64,000 nucleotides of DNA from UBA1351 sp964563505 (GTDB lineage Bacteria; Bacillota; Clostridia; Lachnospirales; Vallitaleaceae). Each line of letters opens with the position of its first letter. Position 1 is the first letter of the stretch. Location of the stretch: the NCBI GenBank assembly GCA_964563505.1, contig CAZLXW010000005.1, forward strand, positions 30,490 to 94,489, in the 5' to 3' direction. Made by a program: the position numbers and the translations under genes. Shown piece by piece: positions 1-8,334 of the stretch. The notes beneath the pieces are model-generated. The model saw only the letters and a list, made by a program, of their open reading frames with translations. It had not been told where the DNA came from and ran no database searches.

Positions 1-69
1 ACAATTGCTCAAGCCCTGAGCGAATATGTAATGGAACAGTTATCTATCAGAGAAAAATGGCGAATGTAG
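1..69 (+). CDS. 3' end of an unidentified gene (partial)
   Basis: The first 22 codons of the window form an open frame on the plus strand ending in TAG at 67-69 (last residues REKWRM). The gene begins before the window, so no family can be named. I infer it is coding only because the frame is open up to the window edge and is followed by the convergent agrC gene; 22 codons could be open by chance. No clear terminator lies between it and agrC. Confidence 0.35.
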   Translation, partial: TIAQALSEYVMEQLSIREKWRM

Positions 70-120
70 AGGCAGAGATTATATTTATCAATGAAATATT
101 GGGGCTATAGGTTTATATTT

Positions 121-1395
121 CTACAAATACATTAACACTTTGTTTTTAAAGACGTGTTCGTCATAATCAATATTTAAATATCCGTCATGGCGATCGACAA
201 TATTTTTTATGCTTTTCATCCCGATGCCATGGTTTGGATTGTCGTATTTACGTGTTATAAAACGGTCGGCTTCTTTTTTGATAATGCCATCATAAGAATT
301 AGCAGTCTCAATAATTAAACGTCCTTTATCATAGACAATAGAAATTCGAATCCAACGGTCGTGGGTTTTTAGTGTAGCCTCTAATGCGTTGTCGATGAGA
401 TTCCCGATAATTACAGCAATGTCAAATGTCGGTATGGATAACGCTACAGGTGTGTTAATCTCTACATTGATATCGATGTTCATAGCCTCAGCATTTTGAA
501 ATTTGAAGTTGATGATGCTGTCAAAAATAGTGTTTCCTGACTTTGAATATTCCTTGGTAATCTCACTTAGATCGGATAATTCAGATATGGTTTTTAATAG
601 TTCCTCAGTATTGCCGGATGCAGCGAGAGGATACAAGGGTGCGATTCTGTTTTTTAAATCATGGCGTAAGGTTCGCATGTGATCAAGTGTTGCCTGCATC
701 ATTTCAACTTGATGTTCATAGTAACGATTTTGTTCTTCAGAAATACGTTTATTCATTTGGTCAACCAAAAGAGCGGAAATATTATCATATAAATAGAAGG
801 TGAAAATATTAATGAGAATGGCGCTAATAATACAGATGAAAATAATCGTTCGAGACAATGAGGTGTTCATAAATACAGCAAAGAGCATGATGACAGATCC
901 GACAGGTATAAAGAGTAGACTAATCCAATATGCACTTGGAATAGGGTACTCTTTTTTCACGTTTTTGAAACCTTTGACCGCAAAGACCATCCCTAATGAA
1001 GCAATTCGAACAACCACAACTCCAAAAGCAGACTCGTATTGAAAAGGAACAAGAAGATTTAGTTGCAAAGTACTGGTTAATAAAACAAAAAGCGCTTCAA
1101 TACTCATTAATGAAAAATAAATAATCAAAATAGAGAGAAGCGATTTTTTGATATCGCCTTCATAGAGTAAGGTAATAAGAAAAAGAAGCAAAATATTGGC
1201 TAAGAGTACAATAAAAGGAAGTTCAAGTCCAACGTGTGTGAGTGTAATGAGAATAAAATATCCGATATAGGCAGCAATCTCAGTGGTCGGTTTGACTTTG
1301 CATTTGCTATAAAAAATACGAATAAATTTATACATAACATATGCTGAGACAAGATTTCCTAATATGTATACTAAGTAATAATTTTCAAAAAACAT
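121..1395 (-). CDS. agrC: AgrC-like quorum-sensing sensor histidine kinase
   Basis: Membrane sensor kinase that would detect the cyclic autoinducing peptide and phosphorylate the adjacent AgrA. The first roughly 215 residues hold six or so hydrophobic segments, followed by a linker rich in Gln/Glu. The GHKL kinase core shows the H-box RTLRHDLKNR, the N-box NLIDNALEA and the G-box GIGMKSIKNIVDRHDG. At 424 residues it has the usual AgrC length. It lies 10 bp downstream of agrA in the same operon, so the order is agrA-agrC, the reverse of the common agrB-D-C-A order. The ATG at 1395 has GGAGA upstream. The family call is strong; ligand specificity for the AgrD found at 2274 is inferred from position. 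Confidence 0.87.
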   Translation of the reverse strand: MFFENYYLVYILGNLVSAYVMYKFIRIFYSKCKVKPTTEIAAYIGYFILITLTHVGLELPFIVLLANILLLFLITLLYEGDIKKSLLSILIIYFSLMSIEALFVLLTSTLQLNLLVPFQYESAFGVVVVRIASLGMVFAVKGFKNVKKEYPIPSAYWISLLFIPVGSVIMLFAVFMNTSLSRTIIFICIISAILINIFTFYLYDNISALLVDQMNKRISEEQNRYYEHQVEMMQATLDHMRTLRHDLKNRIAPLYPLAASGNTEELLKTISELSDLSEITKEYSKSGNTIFDSIINFKFQNAEAMNIDINVEINTPVALSIPTFDIAVIIGNLIDNALEATLKTHDRWIRISIVYDKGRLIIETANSYDGIIKKEADRFITRKYDNPNHGIGMKSIKNIVDRHDGYLNIDYDEHVFKNKVLMYL

Positions 1396-1405
1396 AGGGT
1401 TCTCC

Positions 1406-2113
1406 TTAGTTTAGGTTTATTTGCATTTTGCGAAATGCGCTACGTTTTGTTTTGCCGATAGGAAGAACAACGTTATTGGACATAACAACTTCTGTATAAC
1501 GAATTATTTTTGCGTGTTTATAATTCATTAAATACGAACGATGGATTTGAAAGAACTGATAATCTAAAAGCTCTTTGGCAATAACATCTAAGTTTTCATA
1601 AAAGGTATCTTCAGATGTTGTTGTAACAATAACGATTTCCCGTTTTCGACTCTCAAAGTAGAGGATTTCACTAATGGGGATATTATACATATCATGGCCT
1701 TTTTGATATGTATAATAATGTTCTGAGATATTCAAGTGTTCTAGTGCGAGATTTAAGTCATCAATAACAGTGCTTTTTTGGATAGGTTTAGGAATAAAAT
1801 GGAGAGGTTGCACATCAAACAATTGACGATCATACGAATCATTACCGGAGATATAAATAATCTCGGTTTTATAATCTTTCATTGTCTGACGAATATATTT
1901 ACCGACCTCAACACCGTTCATTTGTCCCAATTCAATATCGAGATAAATGATATGGAAGGTGTTGTTTTGACGGATATAATCCAGTAAACTCTCACCGGTA
2001 TAAAAAATATGGATATTTAATTTAATCGGTTCCACTTGAGCGTAATCAAGTAAAATTGTTTCAATCTGAGAACATATATATTTGTTATCATCACAAATAG
2101 CAATATTTATCAT
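1406..2113 (-). CDS. agrA: AgrA-like LytTR response regulator
   Basis: Cytoplasmic response regulator of 235 residues. An N-terminal receiver domain (IAICDDNKYICSQIE start, phospho-acceptor Asp in YLDIELG, Lys in FIPKPIQ) is followed by a C-terminal LytTR DNA-binding domain (roughly residues 135-233) containing YFESRKREIVIVTT and FFQIHRSYLMNYKH. LytTR proteins bind 9-bp direct repeats two helical turns apart, and exactly such a pair lies 63-97 bp upstream, facing the divergent agrD gene. The ATG at 2113 has AAGGAGA 8 bp away. It is first in the agrA-agrC minus-strand operon. Confidence 0.9.
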   Translation of the reverse strand: MINIAICDDNKYICSQIETILLDYAQVEPIKLNIHIFYTGESLLDYIRQNNTFHIIYLDIELGQMNGVEVGKYIRQTMKDYKTEIIYISGNDSYDRQLFDVQPLHFIPKPIQKSTVIDDLNLALEHLNISEHYYTYQKGHDMYNIPISEILYFESRKREIVIVTTTSEDTFYENLDVIAKELLDYQFFQIHRSYLMNYKHAKIIRYTEVVMSNNVVLPIGKTKRSAFRKMQINLN

Positions 2114-2175
2114 ATGAAATCTCCTTGTAGTTCAAATTTCCTATATACTATTATAGCCTATTTCATAAAAAATAT

Positions 2176-2210
2176 CCATTCGTTACATTTACAAGTACCG
2201 TTCGTTACAT
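2176..2210 (+). promoter_or_regulatory. LytTR/AgrA-type direct repeat upstream of agrD
   Basis: Two copies of a 13-mer, CCATTCGTTACAT (2176-2188) and CCGTTCGTTACAT (2198-2210), match at 12 of 13 positions and are offset by 22 bp, about two helical turns. This is the geometry of AgrA/ComE-type LytTR sites (9-bp direct repeats with 12-13 bp between). The pair ends 5 bp before the poor -35 region of the agrD promoter, the normal place for an activator. Confidence 0.75.
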
Positions 2211-2214
2211 CGGA

Positions 2215-2243
2215 CGGTTTTTGTAGGTTTTTTTTGGTATAAT
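2215..2243 (+). promoter_or_regulatory. agrD promoter (weak -35, consensus -10)
   Basis: A consensus TATAAT lies at 2238-2243. The -35 position 17 bp upstream (2215-2220, CGGTTT) is far from TTGACA, consistent with dependence on the AgrA site immediately upstream. Confidence 0.65.
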
Positions 2244-2273
2244 CTAAACAGGTTAAGAAAGGGGGCGATGATA

Positions 2274-2417
2274 ATGAAACCTATGATATTAAAAGCTGGA
2301 GCAGTACTTGCAAGCGTAGCACTGACCGTTACTGCATTAAATGTGAATACAGCATGTTTGTTGTTTATTCATCAACCTCAGTTACCGGATAAAGCACAAC
2401 AATTACGAAAGTTTTAA
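2274..2417 (+). CDS. agrD: AgrD-like cyclic autoinducer peptide precursor
   Basis: A 47-residue ORF encoding a typical clostridial AgrD. It has a Lys-containing amphipathic/hydrophobic N-terminus (MKPMILKAGAVLASVALTV), a core with the thiolactone cysteine (NTACLLFI), then the conserved HQPQLPDKA and a basic LRKF tail. By homology with AgrD processing the mature ring is probably CLLFI closed through Cys28. The start at ATG 2274 is chosen because AAAGGGGG lies about 8 bp upstream; an ATG at 2268 is too close to it. It is divergent from agrA and convergent with agrB, which is unusual. The family call is strong; the exact mature peptide is inference. Confidence 0.9.
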   Translation: MKPMILKAGAVLASVALTVTALNVNTACLLFIHQPQLPDKAQQLRKF

Positions 2418-2471
2418 ACGGTAAAACCTAAATATATGAGTGGGATCAATTATATATATTTTTTGAAATAG

Positions 2472-2500
2472 GATAACAGACAAGCTGTTATCTTATTTTC
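2472..2500 (+). terminator. Terminator between agrD and agrB
   Basis: GATAACAG (2472-2479), loop ACAAG, CTGTTATC (2485-2492), followed by TTATTTTC. It would end agrD transcripts; the agrB stop codon (2488-2490) lies inside the hairpin, so it may act on both converging transcripts. Confidence 0.7.
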
Positions 2501-3066
2501 GTTTGCTGGGATTTTATTTTTCCAAGTACAACCATAATTGCGACAGCTATTATGGAGATACTAAGGCAATGCGCAATGTCTGTTTTTCCGATGAACGCAA
2601 ATAGGAATGTTATGAGTAATAAAAATATTAGAATAACTCGGGAACGCTTTTGATATACACGCTGTTCAATGGCATCTAAAGGTTTGTTTGAGTCTTCCAC
2701 AGGTGCAAGCAGGAAAATGAAGATAGATGCAAGCAAGACAAACGACAGATAGATTACCGGGTTCCATTGTAAATATTTCAATGCGCTCAAAACAATAATA
2801 ATCATTGCTATGGAAAAGATATAACAACTTCCTTGTGTTCGAGCATGATAACCACCTGCCGAAGTTCGTAATAAACCATAGGCGATGGTAAACACAATCG
2901 CCTGCCAAAGCATCTGAAAAAGCAAGCCGACAATAACGACAGTGAGCATATTTAATACAAAAATACTACCTTGCCAGAAACCGTAATAGTATAAATCGTA
3001 GTCTTCTTTTTTTATGACATCCCCTTGCACAAGCTTGTCTGTAAAAAATTTTGCTAGTTTTTGCAT
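2488..3066 (-). CDS. agrB: AgrB-like peptide-processing membrane protease
   Basis: Membrane cysteine protease that trims AgrD and forms the thiolactone. The 192 residues contain about five to six hydrophobic segments and the catalytic signature RTSAGGYHARTQGSC, giving His74 and Cys81 with the same spacing as His77/Cys84 of Staphylococcus aureus AgrB. The ATG at 3066 has AGGAGGGG upstream. An extended -10 (TGTTATAAT on the minus strand, near 3096-3103) precedes it. It is transcribed away from agrA/agrC and converges on agrD, so its expression appears separate from that of its substrate. Confidence 0.92.
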   Translation of the reverse strand: MQKLAKFFTDKLVQGDVIKKEDYDLYYYGFWQGSIFVLNMLTVVIVGLLFQMLWQAIVFTIAYGLLRTSAGGYHARTQGSCYIFSIAMIIIVLSALKYLQWNPVIYLSFVLLASIFIFLLAPVEDSNKPLDAIEQRVYQKRSRVILIFLLLITFLFAFIGKTDIAHCLSISIIAVAIMVVLGKIKSQQTKIR

Positions 3067-3147
3067 TAGTTCCCCTCCTAAAGGTTGATATTCATATTAT
3101 AACAGAATTATTATTTGTTGCACTAGAAAAATGCGAGGAGCGATTAC

Positions 3148-5703
3148 ATGAAATTTGCATCAAAATATTGTCGACAATTCATAATCATTTCTATAGTTAT
3201 TTTATTTACCGTAGGATTTACTACAAATAAAACAAGTCAAGCCGCTGAAGTTCATCGGGTATTATTTATTAGCTCTTACCATGGAGCGTTTACGACGTAT
3301 CCTGATCAAATAGAAGGACTTACAAATGTGTTTTATGAAGAAGGTATTTTGTTTGATATTGAATTCATGGATACCAACCGCTTTCACACAGAAGAAAATT
3401 ATAGCAATTATTATCAATTTCTAAAGTATCGTCTAGATAATACGGAACCTTATGATGTTATTATTGTAAGTGATGATAATGGACTTCAATTTCTTATGGA
3501 TCATAAAGACAATCTTGTCGGTGATATACCGGTTATTTACCTTGGGATAAATGACATGAATAGGGTATTAGAAGCCGGAAGTATACCTACTTTTACGGGA
3601 ATATATGAATCGACTTCAATAAGAGAAAATTTAGATTTGGCAATGAAATTACAACCGGACGCGGATACGTTTTATGTCATTGCTGATAAAACAACCACGG
3701 GACAAGGAGATGTTCGTGCTTTTTTAGAATTGGGAAATGCGTATCCGACAATGAATTTTGAAGTGCTAAATTTTTCTGAGTTTTCATTGGATGAATTCAA
3801 AGAAAAAATCGGGCAATTGTCGACAGATGATATTTTGATTTACATGACAATGTTTCAGGACAAAGAAAACAATGTGTATTCAATTGAAGAGTCAGTAGAC
3901 ATATTGACGGAATCTGCCAATACACCGATTTATAGACCAACGATAGGTGGCGTTGGAAACGGATTATTGGGCGGTTATATGCTATCGTATACAGCTCAAG
4001 CGCAGATGGCGGCGCAGATGGCTCTCGACGTTTTAAATGGTGTATCTATTGAATCCATTCCTATTGTAACAGAAAGTCCTAACAAATATATTATTGATTA
4101 TGAGGTTATGAAAAAATTTGGTTTGAATTTGGAGATGTTACCCAAAGATGCAAAATTAATCAATAAACCAATTGTATTTTTTGAAAAATACGAAGATTTG
4201 GTCATGCCTTTATCAATTGTATCGGGACTTATACTTCTTATTTTCGCGTTTTTAATTTTTGAAAACAGAAAAAATTATCGCCATGCTAAAGAAATGCGTG
4301 AGAAAAATGACGAATTGTCTGCACTATATGAAGAATTAGCTGCTTCTGAAGAAGAGCTACGTTATCAATATGATGAACTGAGCGAAAACCGTAAGCAACT
4401 TCTTAAAAGCGAAAAAGAATTTAAACACTTGGCCTATCATGATGATTTGACCGGATTACATAATCGTTCGGCGCTCTTTAAGAAATTAAGTGACATACTC
4501 AGCAAACGTCAGTATCAGGGAAGATTATATTCTGTTGATTTGGATAATTTCAAGTATATCAATGACACTTGTGGGCATAAACTTGGAGATGATATTCTTG
4601 TAACCATTGGAGAACGGTTCAAAGCGTTTGAAGACATCGGTCTTATCGTATCACGTGTAGGTGGAGATGAGTTTGTTATTATCCAATATTGGCATATCGA
4701 AAATCAACCAAAGATTAATGATATACATAAGAAAATTAATGCGATTGTTCAAAAACAAATTTTGATTGATGAAGAAGCTTTTCATATAAGTTGCTCGATA
4801 GGTATTGTCACTTTTCCGGATCAAGGTACACAGGAAGAAGAACTCATTCGAAAAGCCGATATAGCCATGTATCAAGCAAAAGCAAAGGGACGGGCACGAC
4901 TAACTTTTTATAACGATTTTATGGAGACAGAGTCTGTTAATATTCTCGGAATACAAAATAGTATCCATAAGGCAATTGAGGAAAATCAATTCAAACTTTT
5001 TTTACAACCACAAATTGACATGCAAACAGAAAAGATAGTTGCTTTTGAAGGACTTATTCGATGGGACCATCCTAAGAAAGGAATCATTAGTCCGATAGAG
5101 TTTATCCCTATTGCAGAACAATTAGGTGTTATTCATAACATTGGACGGTGGGTTTATAATGCGGCTTGTCGTGATGTAAAAAAAATGATTACCAAACATT
5201 TTGTAGACATGAAAATTGCAGTGAATGTTTCTGTTGTGGAACTAACACGCATCGATTTTGAATCTGATTTTATGGAGTTACTTGATGAATATGATTTAGA
5301 TGCTGATTGTATTGCTATTGAGCTAACGGAAGGTGTCTTTATGGAAGCCACAGAGATGCATTTGGATAAATTGAAAAAACTGAGAGAAAGTGGCATAAAA
5401 TTGCACTTGGATGATTTTGGCACTGGCTATTCATCGTTGAAATATTTGATGGACTTACCTATAGATGTTGTTAAGATTGATAGAGAATTCATGAAAAATA
5501 TTTCAAGCGATACAAGGGTGAAAAATCTCCTGCAAAGCATTATTCAAATTGTTCATAATCTTGACATGACAGTTATTGCAGAAGGAATTGAAACAAAAGA
5601 ACAACACGATATTTTAAAAGCATTAGGTTGTGATATGGCGCAAGGGTATTACTACGCTAAACCCATGTGTTTTGAAGAGGCGTTAGCCTTGATTGAAGGT
5701 TGA
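3148..5703 (+). CDS. Membrane c-di-GMP enzyme: substrate-binding sensor, GGDEF and EAL domains
   Basis: An 851-residue protein. A signal peptide (about 1-31) leads into an extracellular ABC-substrate-binding-like domain (about 36-320, PF04392 style, with FISSYHG and IVSDDNGLQF), one membrane helix (about 352-372), a Glu-rich coiled coil (about 375-425), a GGDEF domain with intact RVGGDEF, and a C-terminal EAL domain. The EAL signature reads EGL in FEGLIRW, but the metal and catalytic motifs are present (ELTEG, DDFGTGYSSL, VKIDREF, AEGIET). No RxxD inhibitory site precedes GGDEF. It likely makes or breaks c-di-GMP in response to a small ligand; net direction cannot be read. The ATG at 3148 has GAGGAG upstream; TTGATA at 3085 is a plausible -35. 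Confidence 0.9.
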   Translation: MKFASKYCRQFIIISIVILFTVGFTTNKTSQAAEVHRVLFISSYHGAFTTYPDQIEGLTNVFYEEGILFDIEFMDTNRFHTEENYSNYYQFLKYRLDNTEPYDVIIVSDDNGLQFLMDHKDNLVGDIPVIYLGINDMNRVLEAGSIPTFTGIYESTSIRENLDLAMKLQPDADTFYVIADKTTTGQGDVRAFLELGNAYPTMNFEVLNFSEFSLDEFKEKIGQLSTDDILIYMTMFQDKENNVYSIEESVDILTESANTPIYRPTIGGVGNGLLGGYMLSYTAQAQMAAQMALDVLNGVSIESIPIVTESPNKYIIDYEVMKKFGLNLEMLPKDAKLINKPIVFFEKYEDLVMPLSIVSGLILLIFAFLIFENRKNYRHAKEMREKNDELSALYEELAASEEELRYQYDELSENRKQLLKSEKEFKHLAYHDDLTGLHNRSALFKKLSDILSKRQYQGRLYSVDLDNFKYINDTCGHKLGDDILVTIGERFKAFEDIGLIVSRVGGDEFVIIQYWHIENQPKINDIHKKINAIVQKQILIDEEAFHISCSIGIVTFPDQGTQEEELIRKADIAMYQAKAKGRARLTFYNDFMETESVNILGIQNSIHKAIEENQFKLFLQPQIDMQTEKIVAFEGLIRWDHPKKGIISPIEFIPIAEQLGVIHNIGRWVYNAACRDVKKMITKHFVDMKIAVNVSVVELTRIDFESDFMELLDEYDLDADCIAIELTEGVFMEATEMHLDKLKKLRESGIKLHLDDFGTGYSSLKYLMDLPIDVVKIDREFMKNISSDTRVKNLLQSIIQIVHNLDMTVIAEGIETKEQHDILKALGCDMAQGYYYAKPMCFEEALALIEG

Positions 5704-5757
5704 TGATTAGCTATATTCATGATATAATACAGCTAATATATTTTTCGGAATAGCTAA
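5700..5757 (+). promoter_or_regulatory. Promoter with TAGCT inverted repeat, for the Phd-Uma2 gene
   Basis: TTGATG (5700-5705), exactly 17 bp, then TATAAT (5723-5728). ATTAGCT (5706-5712) and AGCTAAT (5731-5737) form an inverted repeat that brackets the -10, and a third TAGCTAA lies at 5751-5757. The -35 overlaps the stop codon of the preceding gene. This layout suits an autorepressor such as the Phd-like domain encoded immediately downstream. Confidence 0.65.
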
Positions 5758-5774
5758 AATCAGGAGGCGGTTTT

Positions 5775-6500
5775 ATGCGAGTACCTACAACAACGTTTCA
5801 AAATACCTTTGGAAAATATCTCAAACTTGCAATTGACGGGGAAGATGTAATTGTAACGAAGAATGGTCGCGGTGTTGCAAAACTTATCCACTACGATGAT
5901 CCCATGGTATATGTGGTTAATGAAGAAGCGAGAGAATACTATATTCGAAAACGCGTGACATATGAAGAATTTATAGAGATTACTGAAAAGTCAGAAGCCA
6001 GATATGAGCTTATTGATGGAGAACTGTATATGTTGGCATCGCCAAGCCATTCGCATCAAATGATGGTTACAGATATTTTGGTTCAATTGTATACATTTTT
6101 TGCCGGAAAAAAGTGTATAGCCTTAACGGCACCTTATGATGTTAAGCTACACAATGATTCGCCATCATTTGAAGATGATCCTAATATTGTACAGCCTGAT
6201 ATACTCGTGATTTGTGATGAAGAAAATGTAGATGAAAATGATCGATATCAAGGAACACCTTCTCTTGTGGTGGAAGTCACGTCAAAATCGACGCGAAATA
6301 AAGATATTATTAAAAAGTTAAACTTGTATTTGAAAAGTGGTGTTGACGAATATTGGTTGGTAGATGCAGAAATGGGAATTATACATGTGTATTTTTTTGT
6401 GCATGGAGAGATTGGAAAAATGCATGTCGTTAAGATTGATGAACCTATTCAATCTCTTGCATTTGAAGGACTTGTTGTTAACCCTACATGGATAAAATAA
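5775..6500 (+). CDS. Phd/YefM-like antitoxin domain fused to a Uma2-family PD-(D/E)XK nuclease
   Basis: A 241-residue protein. Residues 1-42 read like a Phd/YefM antitoxin N-terminus (TTFQNTFGKYLKL, then EDVIVTKNGRGVAKLI), a fold that dimerises and binds operators. From about residue 58 it matches Uma2/DUF820: YELIDGELYML, QPDILVICD and LVVEVTSKSTRNKD carry the Glu, Asp and Glu-x-Lys-type residues of a PD-(D/E)XK site, and the end has EYWLVD. Uma2 proteins are common but poorly understood putative endonucleases; most lack the N-terminal antitoxin-like part. The ATG at 5775 has AGGAGGCGG upstream. It forms a single-gene unit with its own promoter. Confidence 0.82.
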   Translation: MRVPTTTFQNTFGKYLKLAIDGEDVIVTKNGRGVAKLIHYDDPMVYVVNEEAREYYIRKRVTYEEFIEITEKSEARYELIDGELYMLASPSHSHQMMVTDILVQLYTFFAGKKCIALTAPYDVKLHNDSPSFEDDPNIVQPDILVICDEENVDENDRYQGTPSLVVEVTSKSTRNKDIIKKLNLYLKSGVDEYWLVDAEMGIIHVYFFVHGEIGKMHVVKIDEPIQSLAFEGLVVNPTWIK

Positions 6501-6505
6501 TGCCT

Positions 6506-6550
6506 AATTATTGCAAAAATAGTATGCAATAATTGGATATATGTTATAAT
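6506..6550 (+). promoter_or_regulatory. Catalase promoter region with a 10-bp-arm dyad
   Basis: AATTATTGCA (6506-6515) and TGCAATAATT (6525-6534) form a perfect inverted repeat with a 9-bp spacer. TATAAT follows at 6545-6550, so the right arm covers the expected -35. The dyad is not followed by a T-run, which favours an operator over a terminator. It does not match the PerR box. Confidence 0.5.
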
Positions 6551-6608
6551 GAAGACATGAAAAAGTTACTGAAAAATAGTCAAATAATTTAGGAAGGTGA
6601 TTTGCTTG

Positions 6609-8321
6609 ATGAACAAAGATCCAATGAGTAAAAACAAATTAGGCGACCCTTTACCGACTCGCAATGATACAACAGGAAAACATCCAGGAATAACGAGAGA
6701 AAACGGTGCTCCGGTAATAAGTAATCAAGATACAATGACGGCAGGACAGAGAGGGCCACAAGTTGTTCAAGATGCTTGGTTATTAGAAAAGCATGCACAT
6801 TTTAACAGGGAAGTTATTCCTGAACGGCGTATGCATGCAAAAGGATCCGGAGCCTTTGGTGAATTTACAGTAACGAAAGATATTACCCAATATACAAAAG
6901 CAAAGATTTTTTCTGAGATTGGGAAAAAAACAAAAATATTTATGCGGTTTTCAACGGTTGCGGGAGAACGTGGTGCGGCAGATGCTGAACGTGATATTCG
7001 TGGTTTTGCAATGAAGTACTATACAGAAGAAGGAAACTGGGACCTTGTAGGAAATAATACCCCTGTATTTTTTTTCAGAGATCCTAAAAAGTTTATAGAT
7101 TTAAACCATGCAATTAAGCGAGATCCGAGGACGAATATGCGAAGTCCGAATAATAACTGGGATTTTTGGTCATCTCTTCCGGAAGCGTTACTGCAGTTAA
7201 CGATTACCATGAGTGACCGTGGTATTCCGTCATCCTATCGCTATATGCATGGGCATTCAAGTCATGCCTATAGTTTAATCAATGCAGATAATGAACGTGT
7301 ATGGGTGAAGTTCCATTTTCGTAGTCATCAAGGCATTCAAAACTTGACAGACCAAGAGGCAGAAATGGTTGTGGCAAAGGACCGAGAAAGTCATCAACGG
7401 GATTTGTATACGGCCATTGAAAAAGGGATGTATCCAAAATGGACAATGTATATTCAGGTAATGACCCAAGAACAAGCGAAGCAGATGCCTTATAATCCTT
7501 TTGACTTAACCAAGATGTGGTTTAAAAAAGATTTTCCATTGATGGAAGTTGGTGTGCTAGAACTGAACAAAAATCCGGAAAATTACTTTGCCGAGGTCGA
7601 ACAAGCTGCCTTTAATCCTGCAAACAATGTACCTGGTATAGGGTATTCACCGGACCGTATGCTTCAAACGCGTCTATTTGCCTATGGAGATGCCCATCGC
7701 TATCGTTTAGGTGTTAATCACCATCAGATTCCGGTCAATAGTCCTCAAGGTGTTGAACACCCTCATAGTTTCCATCGTGACGGACAAATGCGCGTGGACG
7801 GAAATCTCGGTAGTGAGAATCATTATGAGCCCAATAGTTATGGTAATTGGGAAGATCATCCGGAGATGGCAGAGCCTATGCAAGAAGGCGGGGATGTTTA
7901 CCAATATGATTTTAGAGAAGATGACCATGATTATTATACACAACCGGGAATGATGTTTAGGAATATGAGCCCAGAGCAACAGCTGGTTCTTTTTGAAAAT
8001 ACAGCTCGAAATATGGGCGATTCTACATTACAGATCAAACATCGTCATATTACCCACTGTTATATGGCGGACCCTGAATATGGCAAAGGTGTAGCCAAAG
8101 CAATGGGGATATCCATTGATGATGTTAATTTAGAACCAATGGAATCGGACAGCTATGAGACATGGAAAAAAGATAATGCCCGTGGCTTTGCCGACCTTAA
8201 TGAGCCAACAATGCCGGCGGATCCTGAATCAGCAAAAGATTTGCCGCCAAACGGTCGGGATACGAATGTTGATGATCCGGCCAGTTTGATGAGCTGGGAA
8301 GATGATCCGCAGCTATTGTAA
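6609..8321 (+). CDS. katA: Haem catalase
   Basis: Hydrogen-peroxide-degrading haem catalase of the monofunctional family. Visible hallmarks are the distal His in RRMHAKGSGAFG, MRFSTVAGERGAAD, the distal Asn in VGNNTPVFF, YRYMHGHSSHAYS, and the proximal haem-ligand Tyr in RLFAYGDAHRYRLG followed by NHHQIPVN. At about 570 residues it is longer than a small-subunit catalase such as Bacillus KatA (483), with an acidic, Pro/Asp-rich C-terminus. The start is uncertain: AGGAAGG at 6591-6597 suits TTG 6606 or ATG 6609, and I use the ATG. Monocistronic, closed by the hairpin at 8335. Its presence implies oxygen exposure. Confidence 0.95.
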   Translation: MNKDPMSKNKLGDPLPTRNDTTGKHPGITRENGAPVISNQDTMTAGQRGPQVVQDAWLLEKHAHFNREVIPERRMHAKGSGAFGEFTVTKDITQYTKAKIFSEIGKKTKIFMRFSTVAGERGAADAERDIRGFAMKYYTEEGNWDLVGNNTPVFFFRDPKKFIDLNHAIKRDPRTNMRSPNNNWDFWSSLPEALLQLTITMSDRGIPSSYRYMHGHSSHAYSLINADNERVWVKFHFRSHQGIQNLTDQEAEMVVAKDRESHQRDLYTAIEKGMYPKWTMYIQVMTQEQAKQMPYNPFDLTKMWFKKDFPLMEVGVLELNKNPENYFAEVEQAAFNPANNVPGIGYSPDRMLQTRLFAYGDAHRYRLGVNHHQIPVNSPQGVEHPHSFHRDGQMRVDGNLGSENHYEPNSYGNWEDHPEMAEPMQEGGDVYQYDFREDDHDYYTQPGMMFRNMSPEQQLVLFENTARNMGDSTLQIKHRHITHCYMADPEYGKGVAKAMGISIDDVNLEPMESDSYETWKKDNARGFADLNEPTMPADPESAKDLPPNGRDTNVDDPASLMSWEDDPQLL

Positions 8322-8334
8322 TTGGTGATAAATA

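Noticed and set aside
618..1042. Plus-strand ORFs of 61 and 80 codons inside agrC
   Set aside because: They are antisense shadows of a well-supported histidine kinase, with no ribosome sites or recognisable domains.
4651..5423. Minus-strand ORFs inside the GGDEF-EAL gene
   Set aside because: Antisense to conserved catalytic motifs; composition reflects the complement of the real gene.
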